Assembly (NCBI RefSeq): GCF_021155765.1
Contig: NC_060114.1
Coordinates: 12,553,001-12,617,000, forward strand
DNA: 64,000 nucleotides
From: Diprion similis
Taxonomy: Eukaryota; Arthropoda; Insecta; Hymenoptera; Diprionidae
Direction: 5' to 3'
The translations under genes were made by a program, and so were the position numbers. Below the pieces are notes generated by a model. The model did no database searches. It worked only from the letters and a program-made list of their open reading frames with translations, and was not told the DNA's origin. Below, one piece after another: positions 1-13,701 of this stretch. Each line of letters begins with the position of its first letter. Position 1 is the stretch's first letter.

Positions 1-1239
1 CCCCTTTGGATTTTTTGCGAAAATTTTGACGATTCTGGAAAGTGCTGCAATAAAATTTGATAGGCACTATTCCGACGTAATTTTGCGAGAGAAATCGATT
101 GAGCGCAGTCCCAATACGCTGCGAGCGATAGCTGAAAAGTTACGGCCGAAAAACTCACGATTTTCATCAGCGTTTCTCTGCTGCTAGTCCTACGCTCTTT
201 TTGATGTGTTTTCTGAGTTCCTGGGGGTCGAATTACTCTAGAAACGGTCATACAAATCGATTTGGGGACGAGAAATTTTTCGCTCCCAAAATGACCAAAA
301 ACTAAGGCTAACCCCTTTGGATTTTTGGCGAAAATTTTGACGATTCTGGAAAGTGCTGCAATGAATTTTTATAGGCACTATTCCGACGTAATTTTGCGAG
401 AGGAATCGATTGAGCGCAGTCCCAATACGCTGCGAGCGATAGCTGAAAAGTTACGGCCGAAAAACTCATGATTTTTATCGGCATTTCTCTGCTGCTGGTC
501 CTACGCTCTTTTCGATGTGTTTTTTGAGTTCCTGGGGGTCGAATCACTCTAGGAATGGTCATACTAATCGATCTGAAGACGAAAAATTTTCCGCTCCAAA
601 AATGACCAAAAAAGGAAGGCTAACCCCTATGGATTTTTTGCGAAAATTTTGACGATTCTGGAAAGTGCTGCAATAAAATTTGATAGGCACTATTCCGACG
701 TAATTTTGCGAGAGAAATCGATTGAGCGCAGTCCCAATACGCTGCGAGCGATAGCTGAAAAGTTACGGCCGAAAAACTCATGATTTTCATCGGCGTTTCT
801 CTGCTGCTGGTCCTACGCTCTTTTTGATGTGTTTTCTGAGTTCCTGGGGGTCGAATTACTCTAGAAGTGGTCATACTAATCGATTTGAAGACGAAAAATT
901 TTCCGCTCTAAATTGACCAAAAAAGGAAGGCTAACCCCTTTGGATTTTTGGCGAAAATTTTGACGATTCTGGAAAGTGCTGCAATAAAATTTGATAGGCA
1001 CTATTCCGACGTAATTTTGCGGGAGAAATCGATTGAGCGCAGTCCCAATACGCTGCGAGCGATAGCTGAAAAGTTACGGCCGAAAAACTCATGATTTTCA
1101 TCGGCGTTTCTCTGCTGCTGGTCCTACGCTTTTTTCAATGTGTTTTTTGAGTTCCTGGGGGTCGAATTACTCTAGAAACGGTCATACAAATCGATTTGTA
1201 GACGAAAAATTTTCCGCTCCAAAAATGACCAAAAACTAA
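1..1239. repeat. Right end of a 9-monomer higher-order block
   Basis: Four monomers whose variants match the last four monomers of the 9-monomer block at 1240-4043: for example the CATCAGCGTTT variant near 167 recurs near 2967, and GCTTTTTTCAATGTG near 1129 recurs near 3932. The third monomer (near 618) is slightly different. The block therefore continues left of the window. Confidence 0.75.
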
Positions 1240-4043
1240 GGCTAACCCCTTTGGATTTTTGGCGAAAATTTTGACAATTCTGGAAAGTGCCAAAATAAAT
1301 TTTTACAGGCACTATTCCAACGTAATTTTGCGAGAGAAATCGATTGAGCGCAGTCCCAATACGCTGCGAGCGATAGCTGAAAAGTTACGTTCGAAAAACT
1401 CATGATTTTCATCGGCGTTTCTCTGCTGCTGGTCCTACGCTCTTTTTGATGTGTTTTCTGAGTTCCTGGGGGTCGAATTACTCTAGAAGTGGTCATACTA
1501 ATCGATTTGAAGACGAAAAATTTTCCGCTCTAAATTGACCAAAAAAGGAAGGCTAACCCCTTTGGATTTTTGGCGAAAATTTTGACGATTCTGGAAAGTG
1601 CTGCAATAAAATTTGATAGGCACTACTCCGACGTAATTTTGCGGGAGAAATCGATTGAGCGCAGTCCCAATACGCTGCGAGCGATAGCTGAAAAGTTACG
1701 GCCGAAAAACTCATGATTTTTATTGGCATTTCTCTGCTGCTGGTCCTACGCTCTTTTCGATGTGTTTTTTGAGTTCCTGGGGGTCGAATCACTCTAGGAA
1801 TGGTCATACTAATCGATTTGAAGACGAAAAATTTTCCGCTCCAAAAATGACCAAAAAAGGAAGGCTAACCCCTTTGGATTTTTTGCAAAAATTTTGACGA
1901 TTCTGGAAAGTGCTGCAATAAAATTTGATAGGCACTATTCCGACGTAATTTTGCGAGAGAAATCGATTGAGCGCAGTCCCAATACGCTGCGAGCGATAGC
2001 TGAAAAGTTACGGCCGAAAAACTCATGATTTTCATCGGCGTTTCTCTGCTGCTGGTCCTACGCTTCTTTCGATGTGTTTTTTGAGTTCCTGGGGGTCGAA
2101 TTACTCTAGAAATGGTCATACTAATCGATTTGAAGACGAAAAATTTTCCGCTTCAAAAATGACCAAAAAATGAAGGCTAACCCCTATGGATTTTTTGCGA
2201 AAATTTTGACGATTCTGGAAAGTGCTGCAATAAAATTTGATAGGCACTATTCCGACGTAATTTTGCGAGAGAAATCGATTGAGCGCAGTCCCAATACGCT
2301 GCGAGCGATAGCTGAAAAGTTACGGCCGAAAAACTCACGATTTTCATCGGCGTTTCTCTGCTGCTAGTCCTACGCTCTTTTTGATGTGTTTTCTGAGTTC
2401 TTGGGGGTCGAATTACTCTAGAAACGGTCATACAAATCGATTTAGGGACGAGAAATTTTTCGCTCCCAAAATGACCAAAAACTAAGGCTAACCCCTTTGG
2501 ATTTTTGGCGAAAATTTTGACGATTCTGGAAAGTGCTGCAATGAATTTTTATAGGCACTATTCCGACGTAATTTTGCGAGAGGAATCGATTGAGCGCAGT
2601 CCCAATACGCTGCGAGCGATAGCTGAAAAGTTACGGCCGAAAAACTCATGATTTTTATCGGCATTTCTCTGCTGCTGGTCCTACGCTCTTTTCGATGTGT
2701 TTTTTGAGTTCCTGGGGGTCGAATCACTCTAGGAATGGTCATACTAATCGATTTGAAGACGAAAAATTTTCCGCTCCAAAAATGACCAAAAAAGGAAGGC
2801 TAACCCCTTTGGATTTTTTGCGAAAATTTTGACGATTCTGGAAAGTGCTGCAATAAAATTTGATAGGCACTATTCCGACGTAATTTTGCGAGAGAAATCG
2901 ATTGAGCGCAGTCCCAATACGCTGCGAGCGATAGCTGAAAAGTTACGGCCGAAAAACTCACGATTTTCATCAGCGTTTCTCTGCTGCTAGTCCTACGCTC
3001 TTTTTGATGTGTTTTCTGAGTTCCTGGGGGTCGAATTACTCTAGAAACGGTCATACAAATCGATTTGGGGACGAGAAATTTTTCGCTCCCAAAATGACCA
3101 AAAACTAAGGCTAACCCCTTTGGATTTTTGGCGAAAATTTTGACGATTCTGGAAAGTGCTGCAATGAATTTTTATAGGCACTATTCCGACGTAATTTTGC
3201 GAGAGGAATCGATTGAGCGCAGTCCCAATACGCTGCGAGCGATAGCTGAAAAGTTACGGCCGAAAAACTCATGATTTTTATCGGCATTTCTCTGCTGCTG
3301 GTCCTACGCTCTTTTCGATGTGTTTTTTGAGTTCCTGGGGGTCGAATCACTCTAGGAATGGTCATACTAATCGATTTGAAGACGAAAAATTTTCCGCTCC
3401 AAAAATGACCAAAAAAGGAAGGCTAACCCCTATGGATTTTTTGCGAAAATTTTGACGATTCTGGAAAGTGCTGCAATAAAATTTGATAGGCACTATTCCG
3501 ACGTAATTTTGCGAGAGAAATCGATTGAGCGCAGTCCCAATACGCTGCGAGCGATAGCTGAAAAGTTACGGCCGAAAAACTCATGATTTTCATCGGCGTT
3601 TCTCTGCTGCTGGTCCTACGCTTTTTTCGATGTGTTTTTTGAGTTCCTGGGGGTCGAATTACTCTAGAAATGGTCATACTAATCGATTTGAAGACGAAAA
3701 ATTTTCCGCTTCAAAAATGACCAAAAAATGAAGGCTAACCCCTTTGGATTTTTGGCGAAAATTTTGACGATTCTGGAAAGTGCTGCAATAAAATTTGATA
3801 GGCACTATTCCGACGTAATTTTGCGGGAGAAATCGATTGAGCGCAGTCCCAATACGCTGCGAGCGATAGCTGAAAAGTTACGGCCGAAAAACTCATGATT
3901 TTCATCGGCGTTTCTCTGCTGCTGGTCCTACGCTTTTTTCAATGTGTTTTTTGAGTTCCTGGGGGTCGAATTACTCTAGAAACGGTCATACAAATCGATT
4001 TGTAGACGAAAAATTTTCCGCTCCAAAAATGACCAAAAACTAA
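1240..4043. repeat. Higher-order block A1 (9 monomers, 2804 bp)
   Basis: Nine consecutive monomers starting with the distinctive copy that carries GTGCCAAAATAAATTTTTAC and ACGTTCGAAAAA. The same monomer order recurs at 7471-10274. A diagnostic variant is TTTAGGGACGAGAA near 2451, shared with block A2 near 8672 but not with the B blocks. Confidence 0.85.
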
Positions 4044-7000
4044 GGCTAACCCCTTTGGATTTTTGGCGAAAATTTTGACAATTCTGGAAAGTGCCAAAAT
4101 AAATTTTTACAGGCACTATTCCGACGTAATTTTGCGAGAGAAATCGATTGAGCGCAGTCCCAATACGCTGCGAGCGATAGCTGAAAAGTTACGTTCGAAA
4201 AACTCATGATTTTCATCGGCGTTTCTCTGCTGCTGGTCCTACGCTCTTTTTGATGTGTTTTCTGAGTTCCTGGGGGTCGAATTACTCTAGAAGTGGTCAT
4301 ACTAATCGATTTGAAGACGAAAAATTTTCCGCTCTAAATTGACCAAAAAAGGAAGGCTAACCCCTTTGGATTTTTGGCGAAAATTTTGACGATTCTGGAA
4401 AGTGCTGCAATAAAATTTGATAGGCACTACTCCGACGTAATTTTGCGGGAGAAATCGATTGAGCGCAGTCCCAATACGCTGCGAGCGATAGCTGAAAAGT
4501 TACGGCCGAAAAACTCATGATTTTTATTGGCATTTCTCTGCTGCTGGTCCTACGCTCTTTTCGATGTGTATTTTGAGTTCCTGGGGGTCGAATCACTCTA
4601 GGAATGGTCATACTAATCGATTTGAAGACGAAAAATTTTCCGCTCCAAAAATGACCAAAAAAGGAAGGCTAACCCCTTTGGATTTTTTGCAAAAATTTTG
4701 ACGATTCTGGAAAGTGCTGCAATAAAATTTGATAGGCACTATTCCGACGTAATTTTGCGAGAGAAATCGATTGAGCGCAGTCCCAATACGCTGCGAGCGA
4801 TAGCTGAAAAGTTACGGCCGAAAAACTCATGATTTTCATCGGCGTTTCTCTGCTGCTGGTCCTACGCTTCTTTCGATGTGTTTTTTGAGTTCCTGGGGGT
4901 CGAATTACTCTAGAAATGGTCATACTAATCGATTTGAAGACGAAAAATTTTCCGCTTCAAAAATGACCAAAAAATGAAGGCTAACCCCTATGGATTTTTT
5001 GCGAAAATTTTGACGATTCTGGAAAGTGCTGCAATAAAATTTGATAGGCACTATTCCGACGTAATTTTGCGAGAGAAATCGATTGAGCGCAGTCCCAATA
5101 CGCTGCGAGCGATAGCTGAAAAGTTACGGCCGAAAAACTCACGATTTTCATCGGCGTTTCTCTGCTGCTAGTCCTACGCTCTTTTTGATGTGTTTTCTGA
5201 GTTCTTGGGGGTCGAATTACTCTAGAAACGGTCATACAAATCGATTTAGGGGCGAGAAATTTTTCGCTCCCAAAATGACCAAAAACTAAGGCTAACCCCT
5301 TTGGATTTTTGGCGAAAATTTTGACGATTCTGGAAAGTGCTGCAATGAATTTTTATAGGCACTATTCCGACGTAATTTTGCGAGAGGAATCGATTGAGCG
5401 CAGTCCCAATACGCTGCGAGCGATAGCTGAAAAGTTACGGCCGAAAAACTCATGATTTTTATCGGCATTTCTCTGCTGCTGGTCCTACGCTCTTTTCGAT
5501 GTGTTTTTTGAGTTCCTGGGGGTCGAATCACTCTAGGAATGGTCATACTAATCGATTTGAAGACGAAAAATTTTCCGCTCCAAAAATGACCAAAAAAGGA
5601 AGGCTAACCCCTTTGGATTTTTTGCGAAAATTTTGACGATTCTGGAAAGTGCTGCAATAAAATTTGATAGGCACTATTCCGACGTAATTTTGCGAGAGAA
5701 ATCGATTGAGCGCAGTCCCAATACGCTGCGAGCGATAGCTGAAAAGTTACGGCCGAAAAACTCACGATTTTCATCAGCGTTTCTCTGCTGCTAGTCCTAC
5801 GCTCTTTTTGATGTGTTTTCTGAGTTCCTGGGGGTCGAATTACTCTAGAAACGGTCATACAAATCGATTTGGGGACGAGAAATTTTTCGCTCCCAAAATG
5901 ACCAAAAACTAAGGCTAACCCCTTTGGATTTTTGGCGAAAATTTTGACGATTCTGGAAAGTGCTGCAATGAATTTTTATAGGCACTATTCCGACGTAATT
6001 TTGCGAGAGGAATCGATTGAGCGCAGTCCCAATACGCTGCGAGCGATAGCTGAAAAGTTACGGCCGAAAAACTCATGATTTTTATCGGCATTTCTCTGCT
6101 GCTGGTCCTACGCTCTTTTCGATGTGTTTTTTGAGTTCCTGGGGGTCGAATCACTCTAGGAATGGTCATACTAATCGATTTGAAGACGAAAAATTTTCCG
6201 CTCCAAAAATGACCAAAAAAGGAAGGCTAACCCCTATGGATTTTTTGCGAAAATTTTGACGATTCTGGAAAGTGCTGCAATAAAATTTGATAGGCACTAT
6301 TCCGACGTAATTTTGCGAGAGAAATCGATTGAGCGCAGTCCCAATACGCTGCGAGCGATAGCTGAAAAGTTACGGCCGAAAAACTCACGATTTTCATCGG
6401 CGTTTCTCTGCTGCTAGTCCTACGCTCTTTTTGATGTGTTTTCTGAGTTCCTGGGGGTCGAATTACTCTAGAAACGGTCATACAAATCGATTTGGGGACG
6501 AGAAATTTTTCGCTCCAAAAATGACCAAAAAAGGAAGGCTAACCCCTTTGGATTTTTTGCGAAAATCTTGACGATTCTGGAAAGTGCTGCAATAAAATTT
6601 GATAGGCACTATTCCGACGTAATTTTGCGAGAGAAATCGATTGAGCGCAGTCCCAATACGCTGCGAGCGATAGCTGAAAAGTTACGGCCGAAAAACTCAC
6701 GATTTTCATCGGCGTTTCTCTGCTGCTAGTCCTACGCTCTTTTTGATGTGTTTTCTGAGTTCCTGGGGGTCGAATTACTCTAGAAACGGTCATACAAATC
6801 GATTTGGGGACGAGAAATTTTTCGCTCCCAAAATGACCAAAAACTAAGGCTAACCCCTTTGGATTTTTGGCGAAAATTTTGACGATTCTGGAAAGTGCTG
6901 CAATGAATTTTTATAGGCACTATTCCGACGTAATTTTGCCAGAGGAATCGATTGAGCGCAGTCCTAATACGCTGCGAGCGATAGCTGAAAAGTTACGGCC

Positions 7001-7470
7001 GAAAAACTCATGATTTTCATCGGCGTTTCTCTGCTGCTGGTCCTACGCTCTTTTTGATGTGTTTTCTGAGTTACTGGGGGTCGAACTACTCTAGAAATGG
7101 TCATACTAATCGATTTGAAGACGAAAAATTTTCCGCTCCAAAAATGACCAAAAAAGGAAGGCTAACCCCTTTGGATTTTTGGCGAAAATTTTGACGATGC
7201 TGGAAAGTGCTGCAATAAAATTTGATAGGCACTATTCCGACGTAATTTTGCGAGAGAAATCGATTGAGCGCAGTCCCAATACGCTGCGAGCGATAGCTGA
7301 AAAGTTACGGCCGAAAAACTCATGATTTTCATCGGCGTTTCTCTGCTGCTGGTCCTACGCTTTTTTCAATGTGTTTTTTGAGTTCCTGGGGGTCGAATTA
7401 CTCTAGAAACGGTCATACAAATCGATTTGTAGACGAAAAATTTCCCTCTCCAAAAATGACCAAAAACTAA
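4044..7470. repeat. Higher-order block B1 (11 monomers, 3427 bp)
   Basis: It starts with the same distinctive monomer as block A and shares its first seven monomer types in order, then diverges and carries two extra monomers (near 6537 and 6848). A diagnostic variant is TTTAGGGGCGAGAA near 5246, shared with block B2 near 11477. The variants AAAATCTTGACG near 6562 and TTTTGCCAGAGG near 6936 occur only in B-type units. Confidence 0.85.
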
Positions 7471-10274
7471 GGCTAACCCCTTTGGATTTTTGGCGAAAAT
7501 TTTGACAATTCTGGAAAGTGCCAAAATAAATTTTTACAGGCACTATTCCGACGTAATTTTGCGAGAGAAATCGATTGAGCGCAGTCCCAATACGCTGCGA
7601 GCGATAGCTGAAAAGTTACGTTCGAAAAACTCATGATTTTCATCGGCGTTTCTCTGCTGCTGGTCCTACGCTCTTTTTGATGTGTTTTCTGAGTTCCTGG
7701 GGGTCGAATTACTCTAGAAGTGGTCATACTAATCGATTTGAAGACGAAAAATTTTCCGCTCTAAATTGACCAAAAAAGGAAGGCTAACCCCTTTGGATTT
7801 TTGGCGAAAATTTTGACGATTCTGGAAAGTGCTGCAATAAAATTTGATAGGCACTACTCCGACGTAATTTTGCGGGAGAAATCGATTGAGCGCAGTCCCA
7901 ATACGCTGCGAGCGATAGCTGAAAAGTTACGGCCGAAAAACTCATGATTTTTATTGGCATTTCTCTGCTGCTGGTCCTACGCTCTTTTCGATGTGTTTTT
8001 TGAGTTCCTGGGGGTCGAATCACTCTAGGAATGGTCATACTAATCGATTTGAAGACGAAAAATTTTCCGCTCCAAAAATGACCAAAAAAGGAAGGCTAAC
8101 CCCTTTGGATTTTTTGCAAAAATTTTGACGATTCTGGAAAGTGCTGCAATAAAATTTGATAGGCACTATTCCGACGTAATTTTGCGAGAGAAATCGATTG
8201 AGCGCAGTCCCAATACGCTGCGAGCGATAGCTGAAAAGTTACGGCCGAAAAACTCATGATTTTCATCGGCGTTTCTCTGCTGCTGGTCCTACGCTTCTTT
8301 CGATGTGTTTTTTGAGTTCCTGGGGGTCGAATTACTCTAGAAATGGTCATACTAATCGATTTGAAGACGAAAAATTTTCCGCTTCAAAAATGACCAAAAA
8401 ATGAAGGCTAACCCCTATGGATTTTTTGCGAAAATTTTGACGATTCTGGAAAGTGCTGCAATAAAATTTGATAGGCACTATTCCGACGTAATTTTGCGAG
8501 AGAAATCGATTGAGCGCAGTCCCAATACGCTGCGAGCGATAGCTGAAAAGTTACGGCCGAAAAACTCACGATTTTCATCGGCGTTTCTCTGCTGCTAGTC
8601 CTACGCTCTTTTTGATGTGTTTTCTGAGTTCTTGGGGGTCGAATTACTCTAGAAACGGTCATACAAATCGATTTAGGGACGAGAAATTTTTCGCTCCCAA
8701 AATGACCAAAAACTAAGGCTAACCCCTTTGGATTTTTGGCGAAAATTTTGACGATTCTGGAAAGTGCTGCAATGAATTTTTATAGGCACTATTCCGACGT
8801 AATTTTGCGAGAGGAATCGATTGAGCGCAGTCCCAATACGCTGCGAGCGATAGCTGAAAAGTTACGGCCGAAAAACTCATGATTTTTATCGGCATTTCTC
8901 TGCTGCTGGTCCTACGCTCTTTTCGATGTGTTTTTTGAGTTCCTGGGGGTCGAATCACTCTAGGAATGGTCATACTAATCGATTTGAAGACGAAAAATTT
9001 TCCGCTCCAAAAATGACCAAAAAAGGAAGGCTAACCCCTTTGGATTTTTTGCGAAAATTTTGACGATTCTGGAAAGTGCTGCAATAAAATTTGATAGGCA
9101 CTATTCCGACGTAATTTTGCGAGAGAAATCGATTGAGCGCAGTCCCAATACGCTGCGAGCGATAGCTGAAAAGTTACGGCCGAAAAACTCACGATTTTCA
9201 TCAGCGTTTCTCTGCTGCTAGTCCTACGCTCTTTTTGATGTGTTTTCTGAGTTCCTGGGGGTCGAATTACTCTAGAAACGGTCATACAAATCGATTTGGG
9301 GACGAGAAATTTTTCGCTCCCAAAATGACCAAAAACTAAGGCTAACCCCTTTGGATTTTTGGCGAAAATTTTGACGATTCTGGAAAGTGCTGCAATGAAT
9401 TTTTATAGGCACTATTCCGACGTAATTTTGCGAGAGGAATCGATTGAGCGCAGTCCCAATACGCTGCGAGCGATAGCTGAAAAGTTACGGCCGAAAAACT
9501 CATGATTTTTATCGGCATTTCTCTGCTGCTGGTCCTACGCTCTTTTCGATGTGTTTTTTGAGTTCCTGGGGGTCGAATCACTCTAGGAATGGTCATACTA
9601 ATCGATTTGAAGACGAAAAATTTTCCGCTCCAAAAATGACCAAAAAAGGAAGGCTAACCCCTATGGATTTTTTGCGAAAATTTTGACGATTCTGGAAAGT
9701 GCTGCAATAAAATTTGATAGGCACTATTCCGACGTAATTTTGCGAGAGAAATCGATTGAGCGCAGTCCCAATACGCTGCGAGCGATAGCTGAAAAGTTAC
9801 GGCCGAAAAACTCATGATTTTCATCGGCGTTTCTCTGCTGCTGGTCCTACGCTTTTTTCGATGTGTTTTTTGAGTTCCTGGGGGTCGAATTACTCTAGAA
9901 ATGGTCATACTAATCGATTTGAAGACGAAAAATTTTCCGCTTCAAAAATGACCAAAAAATGAAGGCTAACCCCTTTGGATTTTTGGCGAAAATTTTGACG
10001 ATTCTGGAAAGTGCTGCAATAAAATTTGATAGGCACTATTCCGACGTAATTTTGCGGGAGAAATCGATTGAGCGCAGTCCCAATACGCTGCGAGCGATAG
10101 CTGAAAAGTTACGGCCGAAAAACTCATGATTTTCATCGGCGTTTCTCTGCTGCTGGTCCTACGCTTTTTTCAATGTGTTTTTTGAGTTCCTGGGGGTCGA
10201 ATTACTCTAGAAACGGTCATACAAATCGATTTGTAGACGAAAAATTTTCCGCTCCAAAAATGACCAAAAACTAA
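7471..10274. repeat. Higher-order block A2 (9 monomers, 2804 bp)
   Basis: A near-identical copy of block A1, displaced by exactly 6231 bp from its A1 position, with the same order of monomer variants and the same diagnostic TTTAGGGACGAGAA near 8672. The near identity suggests recent amplification of a two-block unit. Confidence 0.85.
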
Positions 10275-13200
10275 GGCTAACCCCTTTGGATTTTTGGCGA
10301 AAATTTTGACAATTCTGGAAAGTGCCAAAATAAATTTTTACAGGCACTATTCCGACGTAATTTTGCGAGAGAAATCGATTGAGCGCAGTCCCAATACGCT
10401 GCGAGCGATAGCTGAAAAGTTACGTTCGAAAAACTCATGATTTTCATCGGCGTTTCTCTGCTGCTGGTCCTACGCTCTTTTTGATGTGTTTTCTGAGTTC
10501 CTGGGGGTCGAATTACTCTAGAAGTGGTCATACTAATCGATTTGAAGACGAAAAATTTTCCGCTCTAAATTGACCAAAAAAGGAAGGCTAACCCCTTTGG
10601 ATTTTTGGCGAAAATTTTGACGATTCTGGAAAGTGCTGCAATAAAATTTGATAGGCACTACTCCGACGTAATTTTGCGGGAGAAATCGATTGAGCGCAGT
10701 CCCAATACGCTGCGAGCGATAGCTGAAAAGTTACGGCCGAAAAACTCATGATTTTTATTGGCATTTCTCTGCTGCTGGTCCTACGCTCTTTTCGATGTGT
10801 TTTTTGAGTTCCTGGGGGTCGAATCACTCTAGGAATGGTCATACTAATCGATTTGAAGACGAAAAATTTTCCGCTCCAAAAATGACCAAAAAAGGAAGGC
10901 TAACCCCTTTGGATTTTTTGCAAAAATTTTGACGATTCTGGAAAGTGCTGCAATAAAATTTGATAGGCACTATTCCGACGTAATTTTGCGAGAGAAATCG
11001 ATTGAGCGCAGTCCCAATACGCTGCGAGCGATAGCTGAAAAGTTACGGCCGAAAAACTCATGATTTTCATCGGCGTTTCTCTGCTGCTGGTCCTACGCTT
11101 CTTTCGATGTGTTTTTTGAGTTCCTGGGGGTCGAATTACTCTAGAAATGGTCATACTAATCGATTTGAAGACGAAAAATTTTCCGCTTCAAAAATGACCA
11201 AAAAATGAAGGCTAACCCCTATGGATTTTTTGCGAAAATTTTGACGATTCTGGAAAGTGCTGCAATAAAATTTGATAGGCACTATTCCGACGTAATTTTG
11301 CGAGAGAAATCGATTGAGCGCAGTCCCAATACGCTGCGAGCGATAGCTGAAAAGTTACGGCCGAAAAACTCACGATTTTCATCGGCGTTTCTCTGCTGCT
11401 AGTCCTACGCTCTTTTTGATGTGTTTTCTGAGTTCTTGGGGGTCGAATTACTCTAGAAACGGTCATACAAATCGATTTAGGGGCGAGAAATTTTTCGCTC
11501 CCAAAATGACCAAAAACTAAGGCTAACCCCTTTGGATTTTTGGCGAAAATTTTGACGATTCTGGAAAGTGCTGCAATGAATTTTTATAGGCACTATTCCG
11601 ACGTAATTTTGCGAGAGGAATCGATTGAGCGCAGTCCCAATACGCTGCGAGCGATAGCTGAAAAGTTACGGCCGAAAAACTCATGATTTTTATCGGCATT
11701 TCTCTGCTGCTGGTCCTACGCTCTTTTCGATGTGTTTTTTGAGTTCCTGGGGGTCGAATCACTCTAGGAATGGTCATACTAATCGATTTGAAGACGAAAA
11801 ATTTTCCGCTCCAAAAATGACCAAAAAAGGAAGGCTAACCCCTTTGGATTTTTTGCGAAAATTTTGACGATTCTGGAAAGTGCTGCAATAAAATTTGATA
11901 GGCACTATTCCGACGTAATTTTGCGAGAGAAATCGATTGAGCGCAGTCCCAATACGCTGCGAGCGATAGCTGAAAAGTTACGGCCGAAAAACTCACGATT
12001 TTCATCAGCGTTTCTCTGCTGCTAGTCCTACGCTCTTTTTGATGTGTTTTCTGAGTTCCTGGGGGTCGAATTACTCTAGAAACGGTCATACAAATCGATT
12101 TGGGGACGAGAAATTTTTCGCTCCCAAAATGACCAAAAACTAAGGCTAACCCCTTTGGATTTTTGGCGAAAATTTTGACGATTCTGGAAAGTGCTGCAAT
12201 GAATTTTTATAGGCACTATTCCGACGTAATTTTGCGAGAGGAATCGATTGAGCGCAGTCCCAATACGCTGCGAGCGATAGCTGAAAAGTTACGGCCGAAA
12301 AACTCATGATTTTTATCGGCATTTCTCTGCTGCTGGTCCTACGCTCTTTTCGATGTGTTTTTTGAGTTCCTGGGGGTCGAATCACTCTAGGAATGGTCAT
12401 ACTAATCGATTTGAAGACGAAAAATTTTCCGCTCCAAAAATGACCAAAAAAGGAAGGCTAACCCCTATGGATTTTTTGCGAAAATTTTGACGATTCTGGA
12501 AAGTGCTGCAATAAAATTTGATAGGCACTATTCCGACGTAATTTTGCGAGAGAAATCGATTGAGCGCAGTCCCAATACGCTGCGAGCGATAGCTGAAAAG
12601 TTACGGCCGAAAAACTCACGATTTTCATCGGCGTTTCTCTGCTGCTAGTCCTACGCTCTTTTTGATGTGTTTTCTGAGTTCCTGGGGGTCGAATTACTCT
12701 AGAAACGGTCATACAAATCGATTTGGGGACGAGAAATTTTTCGCTCCAAAAATGACCAAAAAAGGAAGGCTAACCCCTTTGGATTTTTTGCGAAAATCTT
12801 GACGATTCTGGAAAGTGCTGCAATAAAATTTGATAGGCACTATTCCGACGTAATTTTGCGAGAGAAATCGATTGAGCGCAGTCCCAATACGCTGCGAGCG
12901 ATAGCTGAAAAGTTACGGCCGAAAAACTCACGATTTTCATCGGCGTTTCTCTGCTGCTAGTCCTACGCTCTTTTTGATGTGTTTTCTGAGTTCCTGGGGG
13001 TCGAATTACTCTAGAAACGGTCATACAAATCGATTTGGGGACGAGAAATTTTTCGCTCCCAAAATGACCAAAAACTAAGGCTAACCCCTTTGGATTTTTG
13101 GCGAAAATTTTGACGATTCTGGAAAGTGCTGCAATGAATTTTTATAGGCACTATTCCGACGTAATTTTGCCAGAGGAATCGATTGAGCGCAGTCCTAATA

Positions 13201-13701
13201 CGCTGCGAGCGATAGCTGAAAAGTTACGGCCGAAAAACTCATGATTTTCATCGGCGTTTCTCTGCTGCTGGTCCTACGCTCTTTTTGATGTGTTTTCTGA
13301 GTTACTGGGGGTCGAACTACTCTAGAAATGGTCATACTAATCGATTTGAAGACGAAAAATTTTCCGCTCCAAAAATGACCAAAAAAGGAAGGCTAACCCC
13401 TTTGGATTTTTGGCGAAAATTTTGACGATGCTGGAAAGTGCTGCAATAAAATTTGATAGGCACTATTCCGACGTAATTTTGCGAGAGAAATCGATTGAGC
13501 GCAGTCCCAATACGCTGCGAGCGATAGCTGAAAAGTTACGGCCGAAAAACTCATGATTTTCATCGGCGTTTCTCTGCTGCTGGTCCTACGCTTTTTTCAA
13601 TGTGTTTTTTGAGTTCCTGGGGGTCGAATTACTCTAGAAACGGTCATACAAATCGATTTGTAGACGAAAAATTTCCCTCTCCAAAAATGACCAAAAACTA
13701 A
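10275..13701. repeat. Higher-order block B2 (11 monomers, 3427 bp)
   Basis: A near-identical copy of block B1, 6231 bp downstream. It includes the B-specific variants TTTAGGGGCGAGAA (near 11477), AAAATCTTGACG (near 12793) and AATTTCCCTCTCC (near 13670). Confidence 0.85.

Noticed and set aside
430-550. Pol III A/B-box-like sequences in the monomer (TAGCTGAAAAG and GGGTCGAATCA), suggesting a tRNA-derived origin.
   Set aside because: Both matches are partial and lie about 100 bp apart, and no tRNA-like fold is seen, so chance is the better explanation.
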